DNA from: Cyclobacteriaceae bacterium | Lineage (GTDB): Bacteria > Bacteroidota > Bacteroidia > Cytophagales > Cyclobacteriaceae | Direction of reading: 5' to 3' | NCBI GenBank assembly: GCA_022841475.1 | Contig: JALHRJ010000001.1 | Coordinates: forward strand, 91,440-155,439 | DNA length: 64,000 nucleotides | Part shown: positions 16,597 through 24,560 of the stretch, piece by piece | Position numbering within the stretch: position 1 is the first letter of the stretch | Layout of the letters: every line of letters begins with the position of its first letter | Position numbers and translations under genes: made by a program | The notes under the pieces: model-generated | What the model was told of the DNA's origin: nothing | What the model saw: the letters and a program-made list of their open reading frames with translations, nothing else | The model's database searches: none

Positions 16597-16953
16597 ATGA
16601 GCAGGCCACCTATAAATGACAGTGACAAAAGAGTTGTGCAGGTTAATATCAGGCTGACTGCTTCAGAGAATGATAGAGTTGTAGAATGGGCAACTTCCAG
16701 TGGACTCAGTCCGGCAAACTGGATCAGGCACAAAATCTTCACCGGCAAGAATCCGCCTACACAGTTATCACCCTTGGATGCATCCATCTACCACGAACTA
16801 AAACGGATCGGGGTCAACCTCAATCAGGCAACACACAAACTCAATCAAGGTGAATTTCCTCAGGACCTGCGTAGCCTCCAACTTGAACTATCCAACATCC
16901 TGAAAACAATCCTTCAAGCCCTCCTCGATGACCGCCAACATGATCAAGGGTAA
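16597..16953 (+). CDS. mobC: MobC-family relaxosome accessory protein (element A)
   Basis: A 118-residue protein. The N-terminal ribbon-helix-helix is indicated by VQVNIRLTASENDRVVEWA and the following helix SGLSPANWIRHKIF. The C-terminal helices contain the typical MobC signature LKRIGVNLNQATHKLNQGEFP. MobC binds near oriT and helps the relaxase open the strands. The gene overlaps the start of the relaxase gene by 26 bases, the common arrangement. The paralogue (47780-48136) is the same length. Confidence 0.9.
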   Translation: MSRPPINDSDKRVVQVNIRLTASENDRVVEWATSSGLSPANWIRHKIFTGKNPPTQLSPLDASIYHELKRIGVNLNQATHKLNQGEFPQDLRSLQLELSNILKTILQALLDDRQHDQG

Positions 16954-17950
16954 AGGCTTTCGTGGTGCCTTGCGTTACAACCTTGAAAAAGTAGCTAAAG
17001 GCGTTGCCGAAGTACTCGATCATTCATTTGTGAATGTGTCTGAGAAAATGATCCTGAAAGAAATTCAGATGGTAAAAGTTCTCCGGCCCAACCTTCGTAA
17101 GTACTTCTATCACACATCCATCAATTTCCCTCCCAGTGAAAATATTTCAAACACCATCATGCTTCAGATCGGTCAGGACTATCTGCGGGAAAGTGGTTTC
17201 ACCCAACATCAATACATCATGTTTCGTCATCACGATGCAAGTCACCCGCACCTGCATATCCTTGTAAACCGGATCGGCTATGATGGAAAAGTACTCAGCG
17301 ATAGCAATGACTTCGCCAACTGCGAAAAAAATCTGCGTTCACTGGAACAGAAATACAACCTCACTCCGGTAATCTCTAGCAAACAGGCACAAAAACGAGC
17401 CGTCACCAAAGATGAAATGGAGATGATGAAGCGGACAAATTCACCCTCCCATAAAATTGTCTTGCAATCAATTATCAAGAAGGCTCTTGGCTCTCGACAA
17501 AAATTATCCTGTTCTGAATTTATAAAGTCACTCAACAGTAAAGGCGTCAATATCATGTTCAATCAGGCTTCAACCGGATACGTCAGTGGTATAACTTATT
17601 CTTATCAGGGCTTTACTATCACAGGAGCAAAACTGGGTAATGATTTCAAGTGGGCATCAATTAGAAGTCGAATCGATTATAACCAAGAAAGGGATAGAAG
17701 ATTGATTCAGCGGGTGAATTTAAGAAAAAGTTCCGATGATACCACCCCTTCCCCTATGCGGCACAAATCAAACGCGGGACTTCGTCCAAATAATGTAGAG
17801 CAGCAAGAGGGACCATATAACTTCAACTTAACAGACCTTGTGAGGGGTCATTCATCGGGTGATCTGCTGCTTGCAGAGCCGCAACCCGATATTGATCCAG
17901 AAAAGGCGCTTGGAATTAAGCGAAAAAAGAAAAGACGAATGAAGAACTGA
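16928..17950 (+). CDS. mobA: MobA/VirD2-type relaxase (element A)
   Basis: A 340-residue relaxase. The N-terminal FRGALRYNLEKVAKGV holds a candidate catalytic Tyr (Tyr17). The strand FYHTSINFPPSE follows, and the three-His metal motif is in SHPHLHILVNRIGYDGK. This is the Relaxase (PF03432-type) fold, cutting one strand at oriT and staying bound to the 5' end. The C-terminal third is low-complexity and ends in a basic tail (KRKKKRRMKN). No coupling protein or type IV secretion genes are present, so mobilization must rely on a helper. It is 44 residues shorter than its paralogue at 46651-47805. Confidence 0.92.
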   Translation: MTANMIKGKGFRGALRYNLEKVAKGVAEVLDHSFVNVSEKMILKEIQMVKVLRPNLRKYFYHTSINFPPSENISNTIMLQIGQDYLRESGFTQHQYIMFRHHDASHPHLHILVNRIGYDGKVLSDSNDFANCEKNLRSLEQKYNLTPVISSKQAQKRAVTKDEMEMMKRTNSPSHKIVLQSIIKKALGSRQKLSCSEFIKSLNSKGVNIMFNQASTGYVSGITYSYQGFTITGAKLGNDFKWASIRSRIDYNQERDRRLIQRVNLRKSSDDTTPSPMRHKSNAGLRPNNVEQQEGPYNFNLTDLVRGHSSGDLLLAEPQPDIDPEKALGIKRKKKRRMKN

Positions 17951-18147
17951 TGAGTAAGTACTTGTACTATTTGAGCGGCTACAAAGGAGCACACACTAAA
18001 AACCTAATAAGTCAACAGGTCATGGGCTATTTCGGCACCTTCATCGCCTCCTGTTTTTGGCAGATTTACATATTTTTCTGGCAACCCAATATCGCCACCA
18101 ACTGCAACAAGCACAAAATGTTTATGCCAGCTTACGGTGAAGTGTAA
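17950..18147 (+). CDS. Doubtful small ORF after the relaxase
   Basis: A 65-residue ORF whose ATG overlaps the relaxase stop by one base (TGATG), an arrangement typical of translational coupling. It has one hydrophobic stretch (YFGTFIASCFWQIYIFFWQP) but no recognisable family, and the second module has no counterpart at this place. It could be a decayed gene or chance. Confidence 0.25.
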   Translation: MSKYLYYLSGYKGAHTKNLISQQVMGYFGTFIASCFWQIYIFFWQPNIATNCNKHKMFMPAYGEV

Positions 18148-18176
18148 ATTTGAAGTTTAGTTTTTCTAACTTCGTT
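18142..18176 (+). repeat. Intergenic repeat/promoter-like segment, copy 1
   Basis: The segment begins GTGTAAATTTGAAGTTTAGT and ends near AACTTCGTT. It matches 19306-19341 at most positions. Both copies lie 80-120 bases upstream of a single defence-type gene, so they are either a shared promoter or the edge of a repeated insertion unit. Confidence 0.5.
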
Positions 18177-18255
18177 CAGCAAAATGAGATAGAGACTCGA
18201 CTCGAAAACCCAAGTCGTTATAAAAAAGTTAGTGGCAAGACAAAGGAATGGACCA

Positions 18256-19263
18256 ATGGATCAGAATAACGGAAAGGAGTTTGAGAAATATATAAATTTC
18301 ATCTATTCTAAACTTGATTCCGAATCCAAGATTCAAATAAACGACAGAATTGATGGACAGGATTCAAAAACAAAAAGAGAGATTGACTTATCCATAAGAA
18401 GAAATATTGGAGCTCATGAAGTTTTAATCATTGTTCAAGCAAGAGACCATAATAAACGACTTGATGTAAACGACATAGGAGAATTTTTATCAGTAATAAA
18501 AGATGTTAGAGCAAATAAAGGTGTTATAATTTCCGCTAAAGGGTTTTCACAAAGTGCAATAGAATTCGCGAAGACACACAGTATAGACACTTTAACTGCA
18601 CACGATTTCAATAATCCAAAATGGACATTGGATGCAAAAATGCCAGTGATTCTAACCGATTATTCAGGAGCATATAATGTTAGCTTTGGTATAGTCGCAG
18701 ATGACAACTATGCTGAGTTTGCCAAAAAAGGTATAAAAGTCAAATTACCTTCTTCAATTGGTGATTTTAAGTTTACTAATGACGGTAAAACATTTTTCAC
18801 AGCGAGGGAAGCATTTTATGATTTATGCATGTGGAACAATTTAATATATGATAATGTTGAACATCGCATTGAACACGTTGCTAAAATTAAAATGTATGTT
18901 ACAAATGACGTTTTGGTTCCAGTAAAAGAACTTCGATTTAAGTTTAAACTCACCAAGAAATCATATTACAAATATTTTGAGATAAAAGAGTTTCAAGGAC
19001 TAATAGACCACCTTAATAACAAAATTAAACCTACCAAATTTCGAATTGAAGGCAGTGATTTATCAGTAGACAATTATAATATAGAATTTGTTGAGAAGTT
19101 GTCATTGGAATCTTGGGATGAGTATCACGAATCAATTGAATTGATTCACCCATACCATATTAGACTTGCGAAATTAACAATAAGTGAACCGAAAGAAATG
19201 CCCAAGTTCGAGTTCAGGGGAATTGACGAAGAATTCCTTAATGACTACGATAATGACTATTAA
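18256..19263 (+). CDS. Mrr-like restriction endonuclease (PD-(D/E)XK superfamily)
   Basis: 335 residues from the ATG at 18256, which has AAGGA ten bases upstream; a GTG at 18232 would add eight residues. The N-terminal 110 residues look like a restriction-endonuclease-like fold: GKEFEKYINFIYSKL, the acidic strand TKREIDLSIRR, then VLIIVQARDHNKRLDVNDIGEF, where the usual (D/E)xK is QxR as in some Mrr relatives, then NKGVIISAKGFSQSAIEFA. The C-terminal 200 residues are unrecognised and may sense or recognise the target. Type IV Mrr enzymes cut modified foreign DNA. It stands alone, without a methylase beside it. Confidence 0.75.
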   Translation: MDQNNGKEFEKYINFIYSKLDSESKIQINDRIDGQDSKTKREIDLSIRRNIGAHEVLIIVQARDHNKRLDVNDIGEFLSVIKDVRANKGVIISAKGFSQSAIEFAKTHSIDTLTAHDFNNPKWTLDAKMPVILTDYSGAYNVSFGIVADDNYAEFAKKGIKVKLPSSIGDFKFTNDGKTFFTAREAFYDLCMWNNLIYDNVEHRIEHVAKIKMYVTNDVLVPVKELRFKFKLTKKSYYKYFEIKEFQGLIDHLNNKIKPTKFRIEGSDLSVDNYNIEFVEKLSLESWDEYHESIELIHPYHIRLAKLTISEPKEMPKFEFRGIDEEFLNDYDNDY

Positions 19264-19305
19264 TTGTACTGCCATCAAGAAATCCGTAATCAATGGCGGG
19301 GTTCG

Positions 19306-19341
19306 GTGTAAATTTTGTAGTTTAGTTTCTCAAATTACGTT
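19306..19341 (+). repeat. Intergenic repeat/promoter-like segment, copy 2
   Basis: The segment begins GTGTAAATTTTGTAGTTTAG and ends AAATTACGTT, closely matching 18142-18176. It lies between the Mrr-like gene and the HEPN-like gene. Related AGTTT/AAACTAAAC words recur at about 20145-20160 and 20227-20237. Confidence 0.5.
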
Positions 19342-19423
19342 TGGTTTAGTGGAACAATGATGGGCTTCGATTTCCCTCCATTGCCCATGCACCAGTGTTG
19401 TTGTCGACAAGCCCCAATAGACT

Positions 19424-20089
19424 ATGAAGCAATTTAAGGAACGAGTTGACAGTTTAATTGACTTATCAAATAGAACATCCGCGACAGAGACGAGTAGTTC
19501 ACGAGGAATAGGTAGTTGGGTCGACACCGAATTATTTTATGAGTTGAGGACTTCATCTCTATCTTTCATCAAGACTCTCTACGGAGAAGATCATCCTTAC
19601 TACAGGAACTTTGATGCTGTGGTACTAAATGCTGAACCCTATGACACAAAACAAGCGAGAGGGATTCTTAACTCAATAAAATCTGAGATTGAAAAAGGAT
19701 GGTTAGTGACATACAAAGGACTTGTGACAGCAGAGATATTTTCAGACTTTTTAGAAATGGCTGAACATTTGATTGCTGAAAGATATAAAGACCCTGCTGC
19801 TGTCGTGATTGGAAGCACATTGGAGGAGCACTTGAGACAACTCGCGTTAAAAAACAAAATACCCACGGAGGACACAAAGACAGGAAAGGCATTTCCGAAA
19901 AAAGCGGACTTATTAAATTCGGAACTATCAACAGCATCTGCCTATAATAAACTAGATTTGAAGAGCGTGATATCATGGCTTGACCTTAGAAATAAAGCAG
20001 CACATGGAAAATATAGTGAGTACACTATTGATCAAGTTGCCCTAATGCTTCAGGGTGTACGTGACTTTATCTCAAGAAATAAGATATGA
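19424..20089 (+). CDS. HEPN-like domain protein
   Basis: A 221-residue protein of mostly helical prediction. The C-terminal part carries DLRNKAAHGKY, matching the HEPN RNase signature R-x4-H (Arg189, His194), preceded by the helix VIGSTLEEHLRQLAL typical of HEPN four-helix bundles that bind nucleic acid or pack as dimers. HEPN proteins often act as RNases in toxin-antitoxin, abortive infection and CRISPR contexts. No partner antitoxin (MNT-type nucleotidyltransferase) is adjacent. It lies between an Mrr-like and a TIR gene, which supports a defence role but does not prove one. Confidence 0.65.
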   Translation: MKQFKERVDSLIDLSNRTSATETSSSRGIGSWVDTELFYELRTSSLSFIKTLYGEDHPYYRNFDAVVLNAEPYDTKQARGILNSIKSEIEKGWLVTYKGLVTAEIFSDFLEMAEHLIAERYKDPAAVVIGSTLEEHLRQLALKNKIPTEDTKTGKAFPKKADLLNSELSTASAYNKLDLKSVISWLDLRNKAAHGKYSEYTIDQVALMLQGVRDFISRNKI

Positions 20090-20308
20090 CCCATCAGGGC
20101 TACCGCCAACATATTAAGAGTGCCAGTGATGAGATCATTTTAGTTTTAAACTAAACGTTCGGTTCAAGGAAATTTTCTGAGTAGTCGCAATGTCATATTG
20201 ACCAAAGAAAAATCCTGTCCCCTGAAACTAAACGTGGAATGTAGATAACACTTTGAACTTACACAACACCGCCCTGTTTCCAGAAGCATTTTGTTCTGTG
20301 TAGGTTTT

Positions 20309-21244
20309 TTATCTTTCATTCATTCTCCATGGTTTCGGAAAGAAAACCCATTTGTCATTTACATAACAGAAAACTTTATAGCTGGTACCAAATTCCGATT
20401 TCTCATTTTCAAGAAACGTAACCCTATAAAATTCAGTATTATATTTAAAGAACCCTTTCTGTGCGGCATCTACCATTCCTCCGGCTATATTGTTTATCCC
20501 ATTATTTAGTTCCATTGTGCTTGTCTTAACGATACGAAGGATCCTTTTGCTTGGATAAAGAGATTCTTGATACTCTCTCGTTAAGGCTTCAAATTGCTCG
20601 CAGTACATTTCAAAGAACTTTTTATAAATCGACTCGTTAAAAACAGCTTTACAATCCAAAAGAGTGGGGTGGGCATTAAGAAGTAAATTGTTTAAGCTGG
20701 CATTTTCTTTTAAATACTGACTGAAATACTCGATCGGACTCGGGAAAACATTATTTGAATTCTCCTTTTCAAATTCGTCAAGGATATTTAAAAAGTCAGT
20801 TTTATGTTTGTTCCATCTAGAGACCCGTTTTTCGGTTTCATAATGACTGGTTAATTCTTCAAACAGCTCATCAAGGTCTGCAGATTTGTCAATTCGCGAG
20901 GCTTGCCTAACATTTAAAAGAAGTCCAAGAGATTCAAATCCAAGTTTGGGAAAAATTAGCTGTCTTACATTCAAATTGTCAATTGCCCAAGAAGCTCCCA
21001 TCTCATTCATACATACTTCACTTCGTCTATAATTTTCACTTATCATTAATAATGAAAAGTTTGCAGTCAAAAGGTTTTTTCGAATATGATTTCTGAAATC
21101 TTCTCCTGTTTTAATTCCAAGTCCGTCAATTGAAGTACAAAACACTTGGTCGTCTCTCAATCCACACCCAAGAATTAATATCTTCTCAGTGAATTGGTCG
21201 ATAATGTATTGGTCTTTGGACGAATGACTTATGAATACACTCAT
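20309..21244 (-). CDS. TIR-domain protein, probable NAD-consuming defence effector
   Basis: A 311-residue protein. Residues 1-130 form a TIR domain: VFISHSSKDQYIIDQF as first strand and box 1, then FSLLMISENYRRSEVCMNEMG with the catalytic-type Glu near residue 81. The C-terminal 180 residues are unrecognised and probably sense infection or oligomerise. Bacterial TIR proteins cleave NAD+ or make cyclic ADP-ribose signals in Thoeris, Pycsar, CBASS and short-Ago systems. No partner ThsA, cyclase or pAgo gene lies next to it, so it may act alone. It is convergent with the HEPN-like gene. Confidence 0.82.
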   Translation of the reverse strand: MSVFISHSSKDQYIIDQFTEKILILGCGLRDDQVFCTSIDGLGIKTGEDFRNHIRKNLLTANFSLLMISENYRRSEVCMNEMGASWAIDNLNVRQLIFPKLGFESLGLLLNVRQASRIDKSADLDELFEELTSHYETEKRVSRWNKHKTDFLNILDEFEKENSNNVFPSPIEYFSQYLKENASLNNLLLNAHPTLLDCKAVFNESIYKKFFEMYCEQFEALTREYQESLYPSKRILRIVKTSTMELNNGINNIAGGMVDAAQKGFFKYNTEFYRVTFLENEKSEFGTSYKVFCYVNDKWVFFPKPWRMNER

Positions 21245-21270
21245 GTTTTGTACATTACACTCATCGGTTT

Positions 21271-21387
21271 GCAGCTACACGCAACGGGTTCTTTAGCACT
21301 AAACTTCATTAAAAGTACAGAATTGGGATTTGGCACTTCACTTTCATAGAAGCACTGAACCCCATTTGCGTGTAGGTGCTGTTAGGC
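21271..21387. repeat. Imperfect inverted repeat between TIR and YaaC-like genes
   Basis: The left arm GCAGCTACACGCAA plus GGGTTC pairs with GAACCC plus TTGCGTGTAG and CTG about 65 bases later. The right end reads GTTAGGC, the form of an integron attC core site, but no matching RYYYAAC is seen at the left end. It may be a terminator-like hairpin or a decayed cassette recombination site. Confidence 0.45.
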
Positions 21388-21399
21388 GTCTGATTTTTA

Positions 21400-22575
21400 T
21401 CATATTGGTCCAAATAAACTTCCAGGTTGATGAATTGAAATATGTGCTTCTGTTATCCGCTCCAACATTTTTAATGGAACAATATGGTCAATGATAGAAA
21501 CATAATACTCCGTCAATGAACCAATATGATTTAAGTCGCCTGAATTTATTCTATACCACAAATCTGGCAAATATCGAACAATAATACTTAAAGTGTAAAG
21601 TAGAGTGAAATTGATTACGATTATGTCAGTAGTCGCACCCCACAATGGAACGATTAAGGATGTTGGCGCATAAGATGAATGATAAGTGTCCAAGTATTGA
21701 TGCCAATAATGGTCAGTAGGGTGAACCATTTGTCCAACTATAATTCTTTCATTAGAAAACGCACTTTTTTCTGCAATACGAAAGTTAGTTATAGGTAAAC
21801 CCAATGAACTTAAATAATCTGTGGAAACTTTTTCTGATTCTGAATAGATAGAAACGTAAGTTGTTCTTTGTGCTGATGTAATAGGTGCTGACAAAACAAA
21901 TTCGCCTGTTCTGTCTATATGCTCTTTCACTGCGTCCAAGTCATCACGCATATTGATGTCTGAATGTCCAATATGAAAAGAAAGCGGTGGTTGGTCTGTG
22001 TATTCCTCAATAATATTGCTTAGTTCGGGGATTCGTCTAAACAAGTCAATTAAACTAACGAGTTTAGAATTGTCGGTAATTTCTTCAAACTTTCTTGGTC
22101 GTTTTTCATAATCAAATGTCTTAGTGTTAATACCGAGTGATTTAGCATAAGAATAAAAATGTCCGCTTCTTATTGCCAATGTGAAATAGTTTGTCGGAAA
22201 GTCTTTGTTTGGATTACTTATTGTCGCTAAACCGTGTCCATTTTCTGTGTGCTTTTGAACGGTCTTTAAGTCGTCTGTGTTTTTAACACTACTCACTTGT
22301 TCTGCAATGGTCATTTGCAAAAGGAAATAATAGCGCGAAAGAACTTTGGCGTTTACAGATTGTGGATTGACTTGCCAATAACCAATTGCGCTGTCAATGG
22401 CAGAAGAAAGTCCTATTGCTTTTGATTTGATAATTTCTTCTGTAATAGCAGGATTGGGTGTTTTATCTAATTTAGTTCTGATTAAGTTTTCGCATAGTTT
22501 GACACTTTTCAAGCGGTTCAGTCGCAACCAAACTACTTCGTCAATATTTTCCGCTTTAAAGGTTTCGTGTCTCAT
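21400..22575 (-). CDS. YaaC-like protein
   Basis: A 391-residue protein that resembles the YaaC family in its central motifs: SKAIGLSSAIDSAIGYWQ, then RYYFLLQMTIAEQ and GHGLATI, followed by beta-rich segments and a helical C-terminus (HIGSLTEYYVSIIDHIVPLKML). YaaC-like proteins appear in Firmicutes and in accessory regions of many bacteria, with no settled biochemical role; several sit in defence islands. It is a single gene between the TIR gene and the integrase gene, AT-rich like its neighbours. The assignment is moderate and no function is claimed. Confidence 0.55.
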   Translation of the reverse strand: MRHETFKAENIDEVVWLRLNRLKSVKLCENLIRTKLDKTPNPAITEEIIKSKAIGLSSAIDSAIGYWQVNPQSVNAKVLSRYYFLLQMTIAEQVSSVKNTDDLKTVQKHTENGHGLATISNPNKDFPTNYFTLAIRSGHFYSYAKSLGINTKTFDYEKRPRKFEEITDNSKLVSLIDLFRRIPELSNIIEEYTDQPPLSFHIGHSDINMRDDLDAVKEHIDRTGEFVLSAPITSAQRTTYVSIYSESEKVSTDYLSSLGLPITNFRIAEKSAFSNERIIVGQMVHPTDHYWHQYLDTYHSSYAPTSLIVPLWGATTDIIVINFTLLYTLSIIVRYLPDLWYRINSGDLNHIGSLTEYYVSIIDHIVPLKMLERITEAHISIHQPGSLFGPI

Positions 22576-22851
22576 AATTTTGTCTGTGTCTGTCTGTCCG
22601 GGGTTTGCACTGTCTCGATAAAGTTGCCGCCTGATATATATGTCGTGCAGGGTTTTTGAAACACGTCACAGTCTCATGTTGATATACTAAATTAATTGAT
22701 TACACTTAGATGGCAACACTAAACACTGCATGGCATCCTTCACTTCATGAAGGTCTTCGGTGGGTATCACTACCCCAAAATAACTCTTGGGTCAATTTTT
22801 GTACTTTGATGTTCATCCATTATTCAAATTTAAGAGTTATGAAACTGTTTT

Positions 22852-24078
22852 CTAATTCAGGACGGATTTGTTTTGTAGTCTTCCGCGCAATGCCAGCATG
22901 TCTTCACTAACCTTTTTATCTATAATTTTTGCGTAATGCTGTGTGGTCTTCAGGCTTCGATGGCCCAGCATCTTACTAACTGTTTCAATCGGAACGCCAT
23001 TGGTTAATGTAATCGTGGTTGCAAAAGTATGCCTAGCAGTATGCGTAGTAAAGTTTTTCGAGATACCACACGCATCTGCGATCTCCTTCAGGTATAAATT
23101 CATTTTTTGATTACTGCATACAGGAAACAACTTGTCTTTGATAATGCATTCCGGTGAGTCTTTATACCGCTCTATTAAAGCGAGGGCCGCTGGCAACAAT
23201 GGAATTCTCGAAGCGGACTCGGTCTTTTGCCTATGAGTAAAAATCCACATCTCCCCATCAATCCCACGCGCAATTTCCGATCGCTTCAATTTAGAAATGT
23301 CTGCATACGCAAGACCAGTATAGCAACAGAACAAAAAGATATCTCTGATCTGCCCCACCCGTGGCATAGCAAATTCTTTGGTCGCTAATATTTGAAGCTC
23401 CTCCTCTGTTAAAAAGGGGCGTTCCACTTCCTTCTTTGCCATTTTAAAACTAACAAAAGGATTCCTTTCAATCCACCCATTCTTTAAACAAATGTTAATA
23501 ATCTTCTTGAAGTTAGTCAGGTACTTGATGGTGCTATTGTGATTACACTTGCGAACGGACTTAAGCCAAAATTCATAATCAGTTATAAACTCGTACTTTA
23601 TTTGGCTTACCGCGATATCTGAGATTCCATATTTATATTGAAGGAAGTCAAGCGTGTGACCATGTGAAGTGACATATCTTTTCCAAGTTGCAAAAGAGTA
23701 TTGACTACCGATAAGTGTTTTTACCTGTTCGTTGTGTTGTTTAAAAACTTCCAAAAGCATTTTTGTCTCTACTTTCACTCCATGCCATTGCCTCATAAAT
23801 TCATCTCGACAAAATGGAAAATCCGATGAACTCATCTGCACCTGAATAGCGTACACCCTTGCAGAGATTGAGTTAAGATACTCATTTGCTTCTCTAACCT
23901 CTTTTGTTTTACCTTCTAACCTACCAGCTTTAGGTGACCATAACTCTTCTGGGACTGATCTGGAAACTGCCGTTTCAAAGCGACTGCCATTAATGGTCAC
24001 CCTTAAGAAAACAGGTACTAGCCCTGATTGATTTGCTCGACCTCTCCTTACTAGGAAACTGAATTTTAGACTTTTCAT
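22852..24078 (-). CDS. int: Tyrosine recombinase (integrase of element A)
   Basis: A 408-residue integrase. It has an N-terminal arm-type DNA-binding region (LVPVFLRVTINGSRFETAV), a SAM-like core-binding domain (about 105-200), then the catalytic domain with HTARHTFATTITLTNG, the helix IETVSKMLGHRSLKTTQHYAKI and nucleophile Tyr near the end. At the first catalytic arginine position it reads TGLAYADI, that is, Ala for Arg, as is known for IntDOT-like recombinases of Bacteroidota. It is transcribed away from, and lies 240 bases from, the right ssrA repeat, the classic integrase-attachment site arrangement. Confidence 0.93.
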   Translation of the reverse strand: MKSLKFSFLVRRGRANQSGLVPVFLRVTINGSRFETAVSRSVPEELWSPKAGRLEGKTKEVREANEYLNSISARVYAIQVQMSSSDFPFCRDEFMRQWHGVKVETKMLLEVFKQHNEQVKTLIGSQYSFATWKRYVTSHGHTLDFLQYKYGISDIAVSQIKYEFITDYEFWLKSVRKCNHNSTIKYLTNFKKIINICLKNGWIERNPFVSFKMAKKEVERPFLTEEELQILATKEFAMPRVGQIRDIFLFCCYTGLAYADISKLKRSEIARGIDGEMWIFTHRQKTESASRIPLLPAALALIERYKDSPECIIKDKLFPVCSNQKMNLYLKEIADACGISKNFTTHTARHTFATTITLTNGVPIETVSKMLGHRSLKTTQHYAKIIDKKVSEDMLALRGRLQNKSVLN

Positions 24079-24166
24079 AACCAGCTATTTTAAAGTTTAA
24101 CATTTTGATCTACATCCTCAAGATGTTCAAACAATGAACACCTTGATTATCAGTTAGCTACCCTCA

Positions 24167-24210
24167 AATTAGGTGGACATACTCTTCGTCTCCGCGATGT
24201 CCACCTAATT
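24167..24210. promoter_or_regulatory. 14-bp perfect inverted repeat in the integrase upstream region
   Basis: The arms AATTAGGTGGACAT and ATGTCCACCTAATT are separated by 16 bases. The repeat lies 90 bases upstream of the integrase start and 110 bases from the ssrA att repeat. It could be an operator, a hairpin terminator or a recombinase/excisionase binding site. It has no T-run, so termination is the least likely. Confidence 0.6.
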
Positions 24211-24262
24211 GCCCACCTGGAAATGACATAGTTTGTTCAAAAATGAATAGCCTTAAAAAGCA

Positions 24263-24295
24263 AAAAGCCCGAATTCGTTATGAATTCGGGCTTTT
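24263..24295 (-). terminator. ssrA-type terminator at the right end of element A
   Basis: The stem AAAAGCCCGAATTC/GAATTCGGGCTTTT has a 5-base loop and is followed by T residues on both strands. It lies just downstream (minus strand) of the tmRNA 3'-end repeat at 24318, mirroring 3280-3311. An element that restores ssrA would carry such a terminator itself. Confidence 0.8.
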
Positions 24296-24317
24296 GTTAT
24301 TAGGTGAATTTGATTCA

Positions 24318-24340
24318 GTGGAGCTGCAGGGAATCGAAAC
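24318..24340 (-). other. attR of element A / left att of a second element: tmRNA 3'-end fragment
   Basis: This is identical over 23 bases to 3317-3339, with the CAGCTCC acceptor and TTCGATT T-loop of tmRNA on the minus strand. The bases to its right are not tmRNA but resemble the left end of element A, including the shared 17-mer at 24389-24405. Therefore a second element was apparently inserted at the same site. Confidence 0.78.
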
Positions 24341-24560
24341 TCCCAACTATTTACTTATAAATCAATTTATTAGACGAGTTGACTTATTAAGTCCACCGAA
24401 TTTCCTCCGCTTCAATTTCAATCAAATGGAATCAATCCGTATTAGATCATAAATATAATAAACACAACTAATAATGAGCGTGAGATATTTCGAAAAAGGA
24501 ACTATTTTTTTAGAGGGCTATTTTCATTCTATCTTCATTTGAAGAAAGTGGAAACTCACT
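24341..24560. other. Left end of element B, gene-free
   Basis: About 110 bases resembling 3340-3450 (same spacing, shared AAGTCCACCGAATTTCC and TTTCAATCAAATG), followed by AT-rich sequence up to the AIPR stop. I see no gene. Confidence 0.5.

Larger units (their letters stand above)
3317..24340. mobile_element. Integrative mobilizable element A in ssrA
   Basis: An interval of about 21 kb is bounded by identical 23-bp ssrA 3'-end repeats. It contains a tyrosine recombinase next to its right end, an excisionase-like HTH gene, a Toprim primase-like gene, a ParA-like ATPase, MobC and a relaxase, but no conjugation (Tra) machinery. This is the layout of a mobilizable element that borrows another element's transfer apparatus. 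Cargo comprises a peptide-export cluster at the left and single-gene defence-type functions at the right. Beyond the right repeat the sequence does not continue into ssrA but into a related element end, suggesting a tandem second insertion. Confidence 0.78.

Noticed and set aside
21271-21387. True integron attC site
   Set aside because: Only one core-like end (GTTAGGC) is present and no integron integrase is in the window; kept as an inverted repeat only.
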